NCBI GenBank assembly: GCA_014338185.1
Contig: QUBV01000003.1
Coordinates: forward strand, 1 to 64,000
From: Lysobacterales bacterium
GTDB taxonomy: Bacteria; Pseudomonadota; Gammaproteobacteria; Xanthomonadales; Rhodanobacteraceae
Length of the DNA: 64,000 bases
Direction: 5' to 3'
The translations under genes were made by a program, and so were the position numbers. The notes beneath the pieces were generated by a model. It saw nothing but the letters and a program-made list of their open reading frames with translations, did not search any database and had not been told where the DNA came from. Below, piece after piece: positions 54,172 to 63,634 of the stretch (positions are counted from its first letter, which is position 1; each line of letters begins with the position of its first letter).

Positions 54172-54674
54172 GGCAGCGCGCGCGCAGCCTGCTGCGCTGG
54201 CTCGACCGGGTCGAGACCGGCCTCATCGCGCTGCTCGTGCTCGCGATGGTGCTGCTGGCCGGCGCGCAGATCCTGCTGCGCAACCTGTTCGACACCGGAC
54301 TGGAATGGGCCGATCCGCTGCTGCGCGCGATGGTGCTGTGGGCGGCGATGCTCGGCGCGCTGGCCGCGGTGCGTGACGACAAGCACATCGGCCTCGACAT
54401 CCTCGCCCACTTCGTGCACGGGCGCGTGCGACGCGTGATCCACGCGCTGACGCTCGCCTTCAGCGCGGGCATGGCCGGGCTCATGGCCTGGCACGGCTAC
54501 GCCCTGGTGCTGCTCGACTACGGCAGCGGCGCGCGCATCGCCGGCATCCCGACCTGGCTGGTCGAACTCATCGTGCCGGTCGGCTTCGGCCTGATCGCGC
54601 TGCGCCTGCTCGTGCACGTGTTCCTGCCGCCGCGCAACGAGGACATGCCCGTGCTCGCCCCGGAGCTGCCGTGA
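54168..54674 (+). CDS. TRAP transporter small permease, DctQ type
   Basis: A 168-residue membrane protein with four predicted helices. Family landmarks are LIALLVLAMVLLAGAQILLR, a conserved LEWADPLLRAMVLWAAMLGA, and DDKHIGLDIL. It pairs with the large DctM permease. The GTG start overlaps the dctP stop and its own stop overlaps the dctM start (both GTGA), so stoichiometry is likely tuned by coupling. Confidence 0.92.
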   Translation: MRQRARSLLRWLDRVETGLIALLVLAMVLLAGAQILLRNLFDTGLEWADPLLRAMVLWAAMLGALAAVRDDKHIGLDILAHFVHGRVRRVIHALTLAFSAGMAGLMAWHGYALVLLDYGSGARIAGIPTWLVELIVPVGFGLIALRLLVHVFLPPRNEDMPVLAPELP

Positions 54675-55951
54675 TCGCGCTCGCCGCCGCGGGCCTGCTG
54701 CTGCTGGCCGCGCTCGGCGCGCCGCTGTGGGCGTTGCTGGCCGCGGTCGCGCTGCTCGGTTTCCACGCCGCAGGGCAGGAAGGGGTCGCGGTCGCGGTCG
54801 AGTTCTACCGCCTGGCCGACATGCCCGCGCTCATCGCGATCCCGCTGTTCACGCTGGCCGGCTACCTGTTGGCCGAGAGCCGCGCGCCACAGCGCCTCGT
54901 GCGCCTGAGCAATGCGCTGCTGGGCTGGCTGCCGGGTGGCCTCGCGGTGGTCGCGGTGCTCGCCTGCGCGATGTTCACCGCGTTCACCGGCGCCACCGGC
55001 GTCACCATCGTGGCGCTGGGCGCGGTGCTGTATCCCGCGCTGCTGCAGCAGAACTACGGCGAGCGCTTCTCGCTGGGCCTTTTGACCTCGGCCGGCAGCC
55101 TCGGCCTCATCCTCGTGCCGTCGATGCCGCTGATCCTGTACGGCGTGGTCGCGCAGCAGTTCCACACCACGCCGCCCGTGACCATCGATGCGCTGTTCCT
55201 CGCCGGCGTGCTGCCCTGCCTGCTCATGGTGGCGCTGCTGTCGGCCTACAGCATGTGGCACGCGCGCCGCGCCGGCGTGCCGCGCACGCTCGTCGACGGC
55301 AAGGAGCTGCGCGCCGCGCTGCGCGATGCGCTGTGGGACCTGCCGTTGCCGTTCGTGATCCTCGGCGGCATCTACTCGGGCAGGCTCGCGGCCTCGGAAG
55401 CGGCCGCCGCCACCGCGCTGTACGTGTTCGTGGTGACCGTGCTGGTGCGGCGCGAGATCCCGTGGCGCAAGCTGCCGCGCGTGGCGCGCGAGGCGATGCT
55501 GCTGGTGGGCGCGCTGCTCATCATCCTCGGCTTCTCGCTCGCGCTCACCAACTGGCTCATCGACGCCGAGGTGCCCGAGCGGCTGTTCGGCGCGATCCAG
55601 GCGCACATCTCCAGCCGGGGTGCGTTCCTGCTCATCCTCAACCTGTTCCTGCTCGTGTTCGGGATGCTGCTGGAAGGCTTCCCGGCCATCATCATCCTGG
55701 TGCCGCTGGTGCTGCCGGTGGCACTGCGCTACGGCATCGATCCGGTGCACCTGGGCATCCTGTTCCTAGCCAACCTGCAGCTGGGCATCTTCCTGCCGCC
55801 CGTGGGCATGAACCTGTTCATCGCGAGCATGCGCTTTGGCAAGCCCATCCTCACGCTGGTGCGCGCGAGTGCGCCGTTCTTCCTGATCCTGCTGCTCGCG
55901 GTACTCGTGATCACCTACTGGCCGCAGTTGTCGCTCGCGCTGGTGCGCTGA
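54671..55951 (+). CDS. TRAP transporter large permease, DctM type
   Basis: A 426-residue polytopic permease with about 12 helices that moves the TRAP substrate, usually with sodium. Motifs include IPLFTLAGYLLAES, FTAFTGATGVTIVALGAVL and LTSAGSLGLILVPSMPLILY. The C-terminal LANLQLGIFLPPVGMNLFIA is also characteristic. The GTG start overlaps dctQ. It ends 6 bp before the convergent outer-membrane efflux gene. Confidence 0.94.
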   Translation: MIALAAAGLLLLAALGAPLWALLAAVALLGFHAAGQEGVAVAVEFYRLADMPALIAIPLFTLAGYLLAESRAPQRLVRLSNALLGWLPGGLAVVAVLACAMFTAFTGATGVTIVALGAVLYPALLQQNYGERFSLGLLTSAGSLGLILVPSMPLILYGVVAQQFHTTPPVTIDALFLAGVLPCLLMVALLSAYSMWHARRAGVPRTLVDGKELRAALRDALWDLPLPFVILGGIYSGRLAASEAAAATALYVFVVTVLVRREIPWRKLPRVAREAMLLVGALLIILGFSLALTNWLIDAEVPERLFGAIQAHISSRGAFLLILNLFLLVFGMLLEGFPAIIILVPLVLPVALRYGIDPVHLGILFLANLQLGIFLPPVGMNLFIASMRFGKPILTLVRASAPFFLILLLAVLVITYWPQLSLALVR

Positions 55952-55957
55952 CCCGGT

Positions 55958-57241
55958 TCAGGACGGATCGTGCGGTGCATGGCCGGCGGTGTCGTCGCCG
56001 GTGTGCCACAGCTCGTGCGCGTCGACCTGCACGCGCAGCTGCGAGGCATGGGCCGCGACCCGCGCGCGCAGCTCGGCCAGCGCGGCCTCGGCATCGAGGC
56101 GTTCGGCCTGCAGGCGTTCGGCCAGGCCGATTTCGCCCAGCTCCCACGCGCGCCGCTGGCGCGCCACGCTCGCCGCGGTGGCGGTGCGCGCGGCAGCGGC
56201 GGCCTGCCACAGGTCGAACGCGGCCAGCGCGTGGGCCACGTCGAGCCGCGCCTCACGTTCGATGTCGCGCCGCATCGCCGCCAGCTCGCTGTGCGCGGCC
56301 GCGGCGGCGGCGCTCTCGGCCCGCGCCTCGGCGGCGCGGCGCCGGTTGCCGAGCGGAATGCTGAGCGTGATGCCGATGCCGCGTTCCATGCCGTCGCGCT
56401 CGGCGAAGCTGCGCAGGTCGATGCTCGGATCGGGCAGGCGCTCGCGCCGGGCACGCGCGGCCAGTGCGTCGCGCTGCGCGGCGAGTTCGCCGGCGGCGCG
56501 AATCTCGTGGCTGCGCTCGATGATGCGGTGCGTCCACTGCGCGCCGGTTTCGGCCAGCGCCACGGGCGCGGGCAGGGCAGGTGCGCGTGGCGGAAGCGGC
56601 AGTGTGGTGAAGTCGGCCGCGAGCGTGAGCTGCGCGGCCTCGAGCTCGGCCTGCGCCTCGCGCAGCGCGGCGCCGGCCAGGGCGAGTTCGGCATCGAGCT
56701 GGTCCAGTTCGCGCCGCGCGGCATCCCCCAGCTCGACCCGGCGCGCAAGCGCCGCGCGTTCGCCCGCGATCGCCTGCGCGCGCGCCTGGGCCAGGTCGCT
56801 CGCCGCCTGCGCCTGCAGCCACGCCATCCACTGCCGCAGCAACAGGCGCGCGGCCTGGTGCTCGGCGTCGCCGTGCAGCAGCGCGGCGGCGGCCACCGCA
56901 TGGGCGCCGCTTTCGCGATCCAGGGCCGCCTTGCCGGGCAGGCGGATCGCGCGCGACAGCTGCATCTCCCACTCGCGGTAGCCGGCGCGGCCGCCAGGCG
57001 TGGGCGCATCGTGCACGCTGCGGCGCGTGGGCGCGAGGCTGAGCACGGTATCGTGCGGTCCCGCGGCGAGCGCGAGCGCGCGCTCACGCGCCTCGCTCAC
57101 GCGCGCGTCGGCGGCGCGTACCTCCGGCTGGGCCGCGATCGCCTGCCGCGCGAGTTCGAGCGGCGGCAGGAACGCCTGCGCGGACAGCGCTGCGGGCGCC
57201 AGCGCCAGCAGCGCGAACAGGGTGCGGTGCAACGCGATCAT
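55958..57241 (-). CDS. TolC-family outer-membrane component of metal efflux pump (CusC/CzcC-like)
   Basis: A 427-residue outer-membrane efflux protein. A signal peptide ends near LSAQA; the rest is long Ala-rich alpha-helical coiled-coil, with the two repeated halves typical of TolC proteins (ARQAIAAQPEVRAADARVSE and RRERLPDPSIDLRSFAERDG). GIGITLSIPLGNRRRAAE is the common motif before the second half. The ATG overlaps the RND gene stop by 4 bp (ATGA). It forms the exit channel for the pump encoded upstream. Confidence 0.9.
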   Translation of the reverse strand: MIALHRTLFALLALAPAALSAQAFLPPLELARQAIAAQPEVRAADARVSEARERALALAAGPHDTVLSLAPTRRSVHDAPTPGGRAGYREWEMQLSRAIRLPGKAALDRESGAHAVAAAALLHGDAEHQAARLLLRQWMAWLQAQAASDLAQARAQAIAGERAALARRVELGDAARRELDQLDAELALAGAALREAQAELEAAQLTLAADFTTLPLPPRAPALPAPVALAETGAQWTHRIIERSHEIRAAGELAAQRDALAARARRERLPDPSIDLRSFAERDGMERGIGITLSIPLGNRRRAAEARAESAAAAAAHSELAAMRRDIEREARLDVAHALAAFDLWQAAAAARTATAASVARQRRAWELGEIGLAERLQAERLDAEAALAELRARVAAHASQLRVQVDAHELWHTGDDTAGHAPHDPS

Positions 57242-60200
57242 GGTGCGGTCTCCACGCAGCCCCAGCGGCGGTACACCAGCGGCAGCAGCAGCAGGGTGAG
57301 CACGGTCGAGCTGACGAGGCCGCCGACCACCACCACCGCGAGCGGGCGCTGGATCTCCGAACCCGGTCCGCTCGCGAACAGCAGCGGCACGAGGCCGAGC
57401 GCGGTGATGCTCGCGGTCATGAGCACCGGACGCAGGCGTCGGCGCGCGCCCTCGCGCACCACCTGTTCCAGCGCCATGCCCTCGTCGCGCAACTGGTTGA
57501 AGCAGGCGATCAGCACCAGTGCATTGAGCACCGCGATGCCGAGCAGCGCGATGAAGCCCACCGCCGCCGGCACCGACAGGTATTGCCCGCTCAGCCACAG
57601 CGCGACGATGCCGCCGACCAGCGCGAACGGGATGTTGGCGAGGACCAGCAGCGACTGCCGCAGCGAGCCGAAGGTCATGAACAGCACGAGGAAGATGAGG
57701 CCGAGCGCGGCCGGCACCACGAGGCCGAGGCGCGCCGCCGCGCGTTGCTGGTTCTCGAACTGGCCGCCCCACTCGATGCGGTAGCCCGCGGGCAGCTCGA
57801 CCTCGCGCGCCACACGCGCGCGCGCCTCGCCCACGAAGCCGACCAGATCGCGGCCATCGACCGCGCTCTGCACGAGTACGAAGCGCGAGCCGTTCTCGTG
57901 GTCCACGCGCACCGGTCCGGTGGCGGTGCCGACCTCGGCGATCCGGTTCAGCGGCAGCACGCTGCCGTCGGCGCCGACCAGCGGCAGGCGCGCGAATGCC
58001 GCCACATCACCGCGCAGGCCGCCATCGCCGCGCACCAGCACCGGAATGCGCCGTCCCGGCAGGATCACCTGTCCGGCCGGCAGGCCTTCGAGCTGGGCGC
58101 GCAGTTCGTGCTGGACCGCGGCCACATCGAGGCCGCTGCGGCCCGCGGCCTGCGCATCGATCGCCACGCGCAGGAACTGCACACCTTCCTCGCTTTGCGC
58201 GATCACGTCCTGCGCGCCGCGCAGCCGGGCCACGCTCGCGGCCACCTGCGCACCGAGCCTGGCCAGCGTGGCGAGGTCGGGGCCGAAGATCTTGATCGCG
58301 ACATCGCCGCGGCTGCCCGTGAGCATTTCCGCGGTGCGCATCTCGATGGGCTGGGTCAGTCCCAGTTCGAGGCCGGGGAAATCCCCGGCGATGCGGCGCA
58401 GCTCGCCCACCAGCCAGTCCTTGTCGCGGCGGCGCCACTGCGCCTTGGGCTTGAGCTGCAGGAACATGTCGGTCTCATTGGGCCCCATCGGGTCGAGGCC
58501 GAGTTCGTCGGTGCCGACCCGCGCCACCACATGCGCCACCTCGGGTACGCGTTGGAGGATCGCGCGCTCGACCGCGAGGTCCATGTCGCGCGAATGGGCG
58601 AGGCTGACCGAAGGCAGCTTGACCACCTGCATCATCACGTCGCCCTCGTCCATGGTCGGCATGAAGCTCTTGCCGATCGCGAGGTAGGCACCCAGCCCGA
58701 GCACCAGCGAGGCCGCGGCCGCGGCGTAGACGCGGCGCGGACGCGCGAGCGCGCGTTCGAGCAGGGGCCGGTACATGCGCTCGATCCGGCGCATCAGCCA
58801 CGGCTCGGCGTGCACGCGCTCGCGCAGCAGCAGCGAGGCCAGCGCAGGCACCAGCGTGAGCGACAGCAGCAGCGAGGCGCCGAGCGCGAACACGATGGTG
58901 AGTGCGACCGGCGCAAACAGGCGTCCCTCCAGGTCCTGCAGCGTGAGCAGTGGCAGGAACACGAGGCCGATGATGAGGATGCCCGCGACCACCGGCGGCG
59001 CGACCTCGCGCACGGCCGCGCCGATGCGCGCGAGGCGCGGCCGGTGTGCGTCGTCCGCGTGCGGCTGCAGCCGGCGCACGCTGTTCTCGACCACCACCAC
59101 CGCGGCATCGACCAGCAGGCCCACCGCGACCGCGAGCCCGCCCAGGCTCATGAGGTTGGCGCTCATGCCGGCCACACGCATGAGCACGAACGTGGCCAGC
59201 GCCGCGAGCGGCAGGATCAGCGCGACCACCAGCGCCGCGCGCACCTGGCCGAGGAACACGAACAGCAGCAGCACCACGAACAGGGTGGCTTCCAGCAGCG
59301 CATTGCGCACCGTGCCGACCGCGCGCTCGATGAGGCTGCTGCGGTCGTAGAAGGTGTCGATGCGCACGCCCGCGGGCAGGCTCGGCGCGAGCTCGGCCAG
59401 GCGCTCGCGCACCGCGTGCACGAGCCGGCCCGCGTCGGCGCCGCGCAGGCCGACCACGATGCCCTGCACGGCTTCGCCGCGACCGTCGCGCGTCACCGCG
59501 CCATAGCGCGTGAGCGCCTCCACCCGCACCTCGGCCACGTCGCGCACGCGCACCACGCCCGCGGCGCTGCGCGCGACCACGATCTCGCCCAGCTGCGCAG
59601 GCGTCTGCAGCGCGCCCTCGGCGCGCACGATGAGGCTCAGGTCGCCGGCTTCGAGCCGGCCCGCGCCGTCGTTGTCGTTGTTGCGCGCGAGTGCCTCGGC
59701 CAGTTCGCGAAAGCCCAGCCCGGCGGCCGCGAGGCGGTTGCGGTCGGGCACCACCACCCAGCTCTCGACCTCGCCGCCGAGCGCGTTGACATCGGCCACG
59801 CCGGGAATCGTGCGCAGTGCCGGCCGCAGCGTCCAGTCGAGCAGCGCGCGGCGCTCGCCGAGGCTGAGGTCGCCACCTTCGACCGTGAACATGAGCATGT
59901 CCGACAGTGGCGTGGAGATCGGCGCCAGCCCGCCGCCCACGCCCGCGGGCAACTCGTCCTGCGCGGCCGCGAAGCGTTCGCTGACCTGCTGGCGCGCCCA
60001 GTAGATGTCGGTGCCTTCCTCGAAATCGATGCTGATGTCGGCAAGCGCGTACTTGGCCACCGAGCGCAGCACGCTGGCCTTGGGCAGGCCGAGCAGCTCC
60101 AGTTCCAGCGGCGCGACCACGCGGGTTTCCACTTCCTCGGGCGTCATGCCCGGCGCCTTGAGCACGAGCTTGACCTGGACCGGCGCGATGTCGGGGAAGG

Positions 60201-60312
60201 CGTCGATGGGCAAGGCGCGCCAGGCCAGCGCGCCGGCGACCACCAGCGCCGCGGCGGCGGCGAACACCAGCACGCGCTGGCGCAACGCGGCGTCGATGAG
60301 GCGTGCGAGCAT
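57238..60312 (-). CDS. Heavy-metal RND efflux permease (CusA/CzcA family)
   Basis: A 1024-residue HME-RND proton/metal antiporter with 12 helices and two large periplasmic loops. The N-terminal landmarks are LPIDAFPDIAPVQVKLV and VEESRV-like PEEVETRVVAPLE. The fourth helix motif AVGLLVDAAVVVVEN (about residues 395-410) has the Asp and Glu needed for proton transfer. It fits the DAA-type (HME3/HME4-like) rather than the DGA type of CzcA, so Cu/Ag or divalent ions are all possible. It starts 5 bp after the adaptor gene stop. Confidence 0.95.
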   Translation of the reverse strand: MLARLIDAALRQRVLVFAAAAALVVAGALAWRALPIDAFPDIAPVQVKLVLKAPGMTPEEVETRVVAPLELELLGLPKASVLRSVAKYALADISIDFEEGTDIYWARQQVSERFAAAQDELPAGVGGGLAPISTPLSDMLMFTVEGGDLSLGERRALLDWTLRPALRTIPGVADVNALGGEVESWVVVPDRNRLAAAGLGFRELAEALARNNDNDGAGRLEAGDLSLIVRAEGALQTPAQLGEIVVARSAAGVVRVRDVAEVRVEALTRYGAVTRDGRGEAVQGIVVGLRGADAGRLVHAVRERLAELAPSLPAGVRIDTFYDRSSLIERAVGTVRNALLEATLFVVLLLFVFLGQVRAALVVALILPLAALATFVLMRVAGMSANLMSLGGLAVAVGLLVDAAVVVVENSVRRLQPHADDAHRPRLARIGAAVREVAPPVVAGILIIGLVFLPLLTLQDLEGRLFAPVALTIVFALGASLLLSLTLVPALASLLLRERVHAEPWLMRRIERMYRPLLERALARPRRVYAAAAASLVLGLGAYLAIGKSFMPTMDEGDVMMQVVKLPSVSLAHSRDMDLAVERAILQRVPEVAHVVARVGTDELGLDPMGPNETDMFLQLKPKAQWRRRDKDWLVGELRRIAGDFPGLELGLTQPIEMRTAEMLTGSRGDVAIKIFGPDLATLARLGAQVAASVARLRGAQDVIAQSEEGVQFLRVAIDAQAAGRSGLDVAAVQHELRAQLEGLPAGQVILPGRRIPVLVRGDGGLRGDVAAFARLPLVGADGSVLPLNRIAEVGTATGPVRVDHENGSRFVLVQSAVDGRDLVGFVGEARARVAREVELPAGYRIEWGGQFENQQRAAARLGLVVPAALGLIFLVLFMTFGSLRQSLLVLANIPFALVGGIVALWLSGQYLSVPAAVGFIALLGIAVLNALVLIACFNQLRDEGMALEQVVREGARRRLRPVLMTASITALGLVPLLFASGPGSEIQRPLAVVVVGGLVSSTVLTLLLLPLVYRRWGCVETAP

Positions 60313-60317
60313 CGGAC

Positions 60318-61382
60318 CTACCCGCCGTGCATGGCTTGCAGCGCACTCGCGCCACGCACCACGACCTGCTCGCCGGCCTGCAGCGCGCCGCGCACGATGC
60401 TTGCCTCGCCGTCGCTGCCCAGCACCTCCACCGCGACCGCGCGAAAGCGCTGGCCACTGCCCACGAACACATGCGCGCTCACGCCGTCGGCAAGCACTGC
60501 GCTTGCGGGCACGCGCAGCGCGTGCGCGGGCGCTGGCAGCTCCAGCCGCACGCTGGCGCGCTGGCCGACCACCCAGCGGCCCGCCTGCGGCAGGTGCGCG
60601 CGCAGGCGCAGGCTCTGGCTGCCGGCCTCGCTGGCCAGGCCCACCGCGACCAGTTCGCCGCGGCTGCCATCGTCCATCACCACGGCCTGACCCGGCGCGT
60701 ACTGCGCGGCCTGGTCGAGCGGAGCCTGGATCAGCACGTCCACGCCCTCGTCGGCGGCGAGCATGAACGCCGGCGCAAACGCGCCCACCACCTGACCCGG
60801 TGCGATGTCCCGATGCAAGACGCGCGCAGCCTGCGGCGCGCGCAGTTCGTACTCGCCCGCGCCGGCCTGTGCGGGCGCGAACACGCCGGCCAGTGCGGCC
60901 TGCGCCTGCTGCGCGCGCGCCTGCGCATCGCTCGCGCGCGCGCGGCTGTGCTCGGCCCGCGACTGGGCGATGATGCCTTCGGCCAACAGGGCGTCGTCGC
61001 GGCGCTGCTGGCTACGCGCGAGTTCGGCCTCGCTGCGGCTGCGCGCGAGTTCGGCGCGCGCGGCCAGATACTCGTGGCTCTGGATGCGTGCGAGCGCCTG
61101 GCCCGCGCGCACGCTCGCGCCTTCGTCGACGAGGATGCGCGTGACCACGCCGGCGAAAGGTGCGCTCACGGTGCGGCTGTCGGCGAGCGGCGCCTCGACC
61201 ACCGCGGGCAGGCGCGTGAGCGCGATGGCCCGGGCCGGCGCGGCCGGCGCCAGCACCAGCTGCAGCGACTGCACCTGGGCCGGCGTGAGATCGAGGCTGT
61301 CGGCGCCGCGTGCGGCAGCGGCAAGGCCGGCAAGCAGCACGAGACCGGACAGCGCGAGGGAACGGGGCGATCGGATGGGCAC
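60318..61382 (-). CDS. RND periplasmic adaptor (membrane fusion protein)
   Basis: A 354-residue adaptor with signal peptide (cut near ARGA, residue 26). The lipoyl-like first half is VSAPFAGVVTRILVDEGASV, followed by a helical hairpin (ELARSRSEAELARSQQRRDD) and the second half with YELRAPQAARVLHRDIAPGQ. It links the inner-membrane pump to the TolC-like channel. It lacks an obvious Met- or His-rich metal site. The 105-bp gap before it, downstream of the kinase gene, could hold an internal promoter, but none is convincing. Confidence 0.92.
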   Translation of the reverse strand: MPIRSPRSLALSGLVLLAGLAAAARGADSLDLTPAQVQSLQLVLAPAAPARAIALTRLPAVVEAPLADSRTVSAPFAGVVTRILVDEGASVRAGQALARIQSHEYLAARAELARSRSEAELARSQQRRDDALLAEGIIAQSRAEHSRARASDAQARAQQAQAALAGVFAPAQAGAGEYELRAPQAARVLHRDIAPGQVVGAFAPAFMLAADEGVDVLIQAPLDQAAQYAPGQAVVMDDGSRGELVAVGLASEAGSQSLRLRAHLPQAGRWVVGQRASVRLELPAPAHALRVPASAVLADGVSAHVFVGSGQRFRAVAVEVLGSDGEASIVRGALQAGEQVVVRGASALQAMHGG

Positions 61383-61487
61383 GGCAACGGGCGCTGGCGG
61401 AGAGGCTGTACATGCTCGCCGACGCGGCTTTGGCCCTGCTTAAGAAACGCCGCCCGCGCCTGCGACAGCGACCGTGCCGGCAAGGAC

Positions 61488-62903
61488 CTACAACAGCGGC
61501 AGCGGCCCCAGGCGCGCCTGCAGCGTGCCCGCGCGCAGGCGAAAGTCGAGTTGCAGGCCGAGGCTGTGCGCCAGCGCATGGCTGAGCGCCAGGCCCAACC
61601 CCGCGTGCGCGGCGGTGCCGCCGCTGCGGGCCTTGCGCCAGAACCGCTGGCCCAGCCGCGGCAGATCGTCCTCGTGCAGGTCGGGTGCGGGGTTGGCGAT
61701 GCACAGGTACGCACCCGCGCCATCACCATCGAGTGCGAGCGTGAGCGTGCTCCGCGGCGGTGCATACTCGATCGCATTGCGCAGCAGGTTGGACAGGATG
61801 CGTTCGAGCGCGCCCACGTCCGAGCGCAGCCACAGGTGCTCGGGCAACTCGCGGTGGATGTGGATCGCGCGCGCCTGCGCGCCCGGCAGCCAGGTTGCGA
61901 GCAGACCGTCGAGCAGTGGCGCCAGGTCGAGCGGATCGAGCGCCGCGGCGGCCAGTCCGGCCTCCTGCTGCGCGAGCATGAGCAGGGTGTCGATCGCGCG
62001 CTGCATGCGCTGCACCGCCTCGATCGAGGCCTCGAACGCGACACGGGTGGCGGCCGCATCGGCCGGCGCGCGGCTGGCGGCCTCGATCGAGGCGCGGATC
62101 TCGGCCAGCGGCGTGCGCAGTTCGTGGGCGACGTCGCGCGAGAAACGCCGCTCGCTGTCGATGGTGGCGTACAGCCGCGCGAACGCGCCATCGAGCGCAT
62201 GCGCAAATGGCTGCAGTTCGCGCGGCAATGGCTGCGCCCGCAGCGGCTCGCGCGGCGGCGTGCGCGCGTCCAGCGCGGCGATGCGCCGGCCGAAGCGACG
62301 CAATGGAGCCAGTCCGCGGTGCACCGCGAGGTGGGCGATGAGCACGCTGAGCGCGATCGCCAGCACGATGCCGGCGAGCAGGGTGCGGTGGATCGCGCGC
62401 TCGAGTGCGTCATGCGGCGCGCGCTCGCGCGCGACCACGAGCAGGCGCGGCGGATCGCCCGGCCGCGGCGTGTCGGCGAGCTGGATCGCGACCGCGCGCC
62501 CGGCGTGGCCGTCGGGCAGGCGCGTGTCGTAGTGGACCGGCGCGTGCGCAGCAACCGCGCGCTCGGGACGGGCCAGCCCGTGCCCGGCGCTGCTGGCCGA
62601 GCGCACGCGGCTGGCGCCGTCCAGTTCCGACAGTTCGAAGAAGTCGGTGTGGGCGGGCAGTTCGTACTCGGGCATGAGCCGGCCCAGTTCGGCCAGGTCC
62701 ACCGGATCGGGATGCGCACGCAGGAACGCCGCAATCGTATGCGCGCGTTGCAGCAGGTCATCGTCCATGCGCGCATGCAGCTCGCGGCCGACCCGGGCGT
62801 CGAGCACGAGGAACAGCACCACCAGCAGCGCGCCCAGCGCCAGCGAGAACTCCAGCGCGAGGCGCCGCTGCAGCGAACCGGCCGGGGGCTCAGGCGATGA
62901 CAT
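61488..62903 (-). CDS. Two-component sensor histidine kinase
   Basis: A 471-residue membrane kinase. Two membrane helices (about 18-36 and 174-194) enclose a periplasmic sensor domain of about 135 residues. A HAMP-like region follows, then the H-box DVAHELRTPLAEIR with phospho-acceptor His260, an N-box NLLRNAIEYAPP and a G-region GLGLALSHAL. An in-frame TTG at 62909 is less likely than the ATG at 62903. The start overlaps the regulator gene by 14 bp. Position upstream of an RND pump suggests metal sensing. Confidence 0.93.
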   Translation of the reverse strand: MSSPEPPAGSLQRRLALEFSLALGALLVVLFLVLDARVGRELHARMDDDLLQRAHTIAAFLRAHPDPVDLAELGRLMPEYELPAHTDFFELSELDGASRVRSASSAGHGLARPERAVAAHAPVHYDTRLPDGHAGRAVAIQLADTPRPGDPPRLLVVARERAPHDALERAIHRTLLAGIVLAIALSVLIAHLAVHRGLAPLRRFGRRIAALDARTPPREPLRAQPLPRELQPFAHALDGAFARLYATIDSERRFSRDVAHELRTPLAEIRASIEAASRAPADAAATRVAFEASIEAVQRMQRAIDTLLMLAQQEAGLAAAALDPLDLAPLLDGLLATWLPGAQARAIHIHRELPEHLWLRSDVGALERILSNLLRNAIEYAPPRSTLTLALDGDGAGAYLCIANPAPDLHEDDLPRLGQRFWRKARSGGTAAHAGLGLALSHALAHSLGLQLDFRLRAGTLQARLGPLPLL

Positions 62904-63555
62904 AGCCAAAGCCGCGGCGCGTCCCGATGAGGTCGGCGGCGCCGCAACGCGCGAGCTTGCCGCGCAGTGTGGACACGATCACCTCGACCACCTTGTCGGA
63001 GGTCTCGCTGGCGCCGTCGTACAGGCGCTCGAAGATCTGGCTGCGCGAGAGCACGTGGCCGCGCTCGCGCAGCAGCAGCTCCAGCAGCGCGAACTCCTTG
63101 GGCGTGAGCTCGAGAGGTGTATCGCCATGGCGCACGCTGCGCGCGCGCGGATCGAGCACGAGCCGGCCGTGGTGCAGGGTCGGCGCGGCGCCCGTGGGCG
63201 GGCGGCGCTTGAGCACGCGCAGCCGCGCGAGCAGTTCGTCGAACGCGAACGGCTTGACCAGATAGTCATCGGCGCCGGCATCGAGCGCGGTCACGCGATC
63301 GGCCACCTGGTCGCGCGCCGACAGCACCAGCACGCGCGCGGCGTCGTTGCGGCGGCGCAGGCCGCGCAGCACCTCGAGCCCGTCGATGCCCGGCAGCATG
63401 AGATCGAGCACGACGAGCGCGTAGCCGGTGGTGTCGAGAAATGCGAGCGCACGCTCGCCGTCGGCGGCATGGTCGCAGGCATAGCCCTCGGCGCCGAGCC
63501 CGCGCATGAGCGCGGCGGCGAGCGGTTGGGAATCCTCGACGATGAGCACGCGCAT
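62890..63555 (-). CDS. OmpR-family response regulator
   Basis: A 221-residue regulator. The receiver domain has the phospho-acceptor Asp51 in VVLDLMLPGIDG, the acidic pocket VEDSQ and Lys101. The winged-helix output domain contains LELTPKEFALLELLLRERG and ends IGTRRGFGYVIA. It is the first gene of the minus-strand metal-efflux operon and very likely activates it. It is divergent from the truC-like gene over 79 bp. Confidence 0.95.
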   Translation of the reverse strand: MRVLIVEDSQPLAAALMRGLGAEGYACDHAADGERALAFLDTTGYALVVLDLMLPGIDGLEVLRGLRRRNDAARVLVLSARDQVADRVTALDAGADDYLVKPFAFDELLARLRVLKRRPPTGAAPTLHHGRLVLDPRARSVRHGDTPLELTPKEFALLELLLRERGHVLSRSQIFERLYDGASETSDKVVEVIVSTLRGKLARCGAADLIGTRRGFGYVIA

Positions 63556-63634
63556 GCAGCGTCACGGTCCGGGCAGGCGCGCCATTGTCGCAGCAGCGCG
63601 CCGGCGCTTGCACGCGCACGGCTACACTGCGCCG

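Noticed and set aside
57583..60690. 1035-residue open frame on the plus strand
   Set aside because: Antisense to the RND pump gene; composition is dominated by His, Arg, Gln and Ala and shows no motifs. It is a by-product of high GC.
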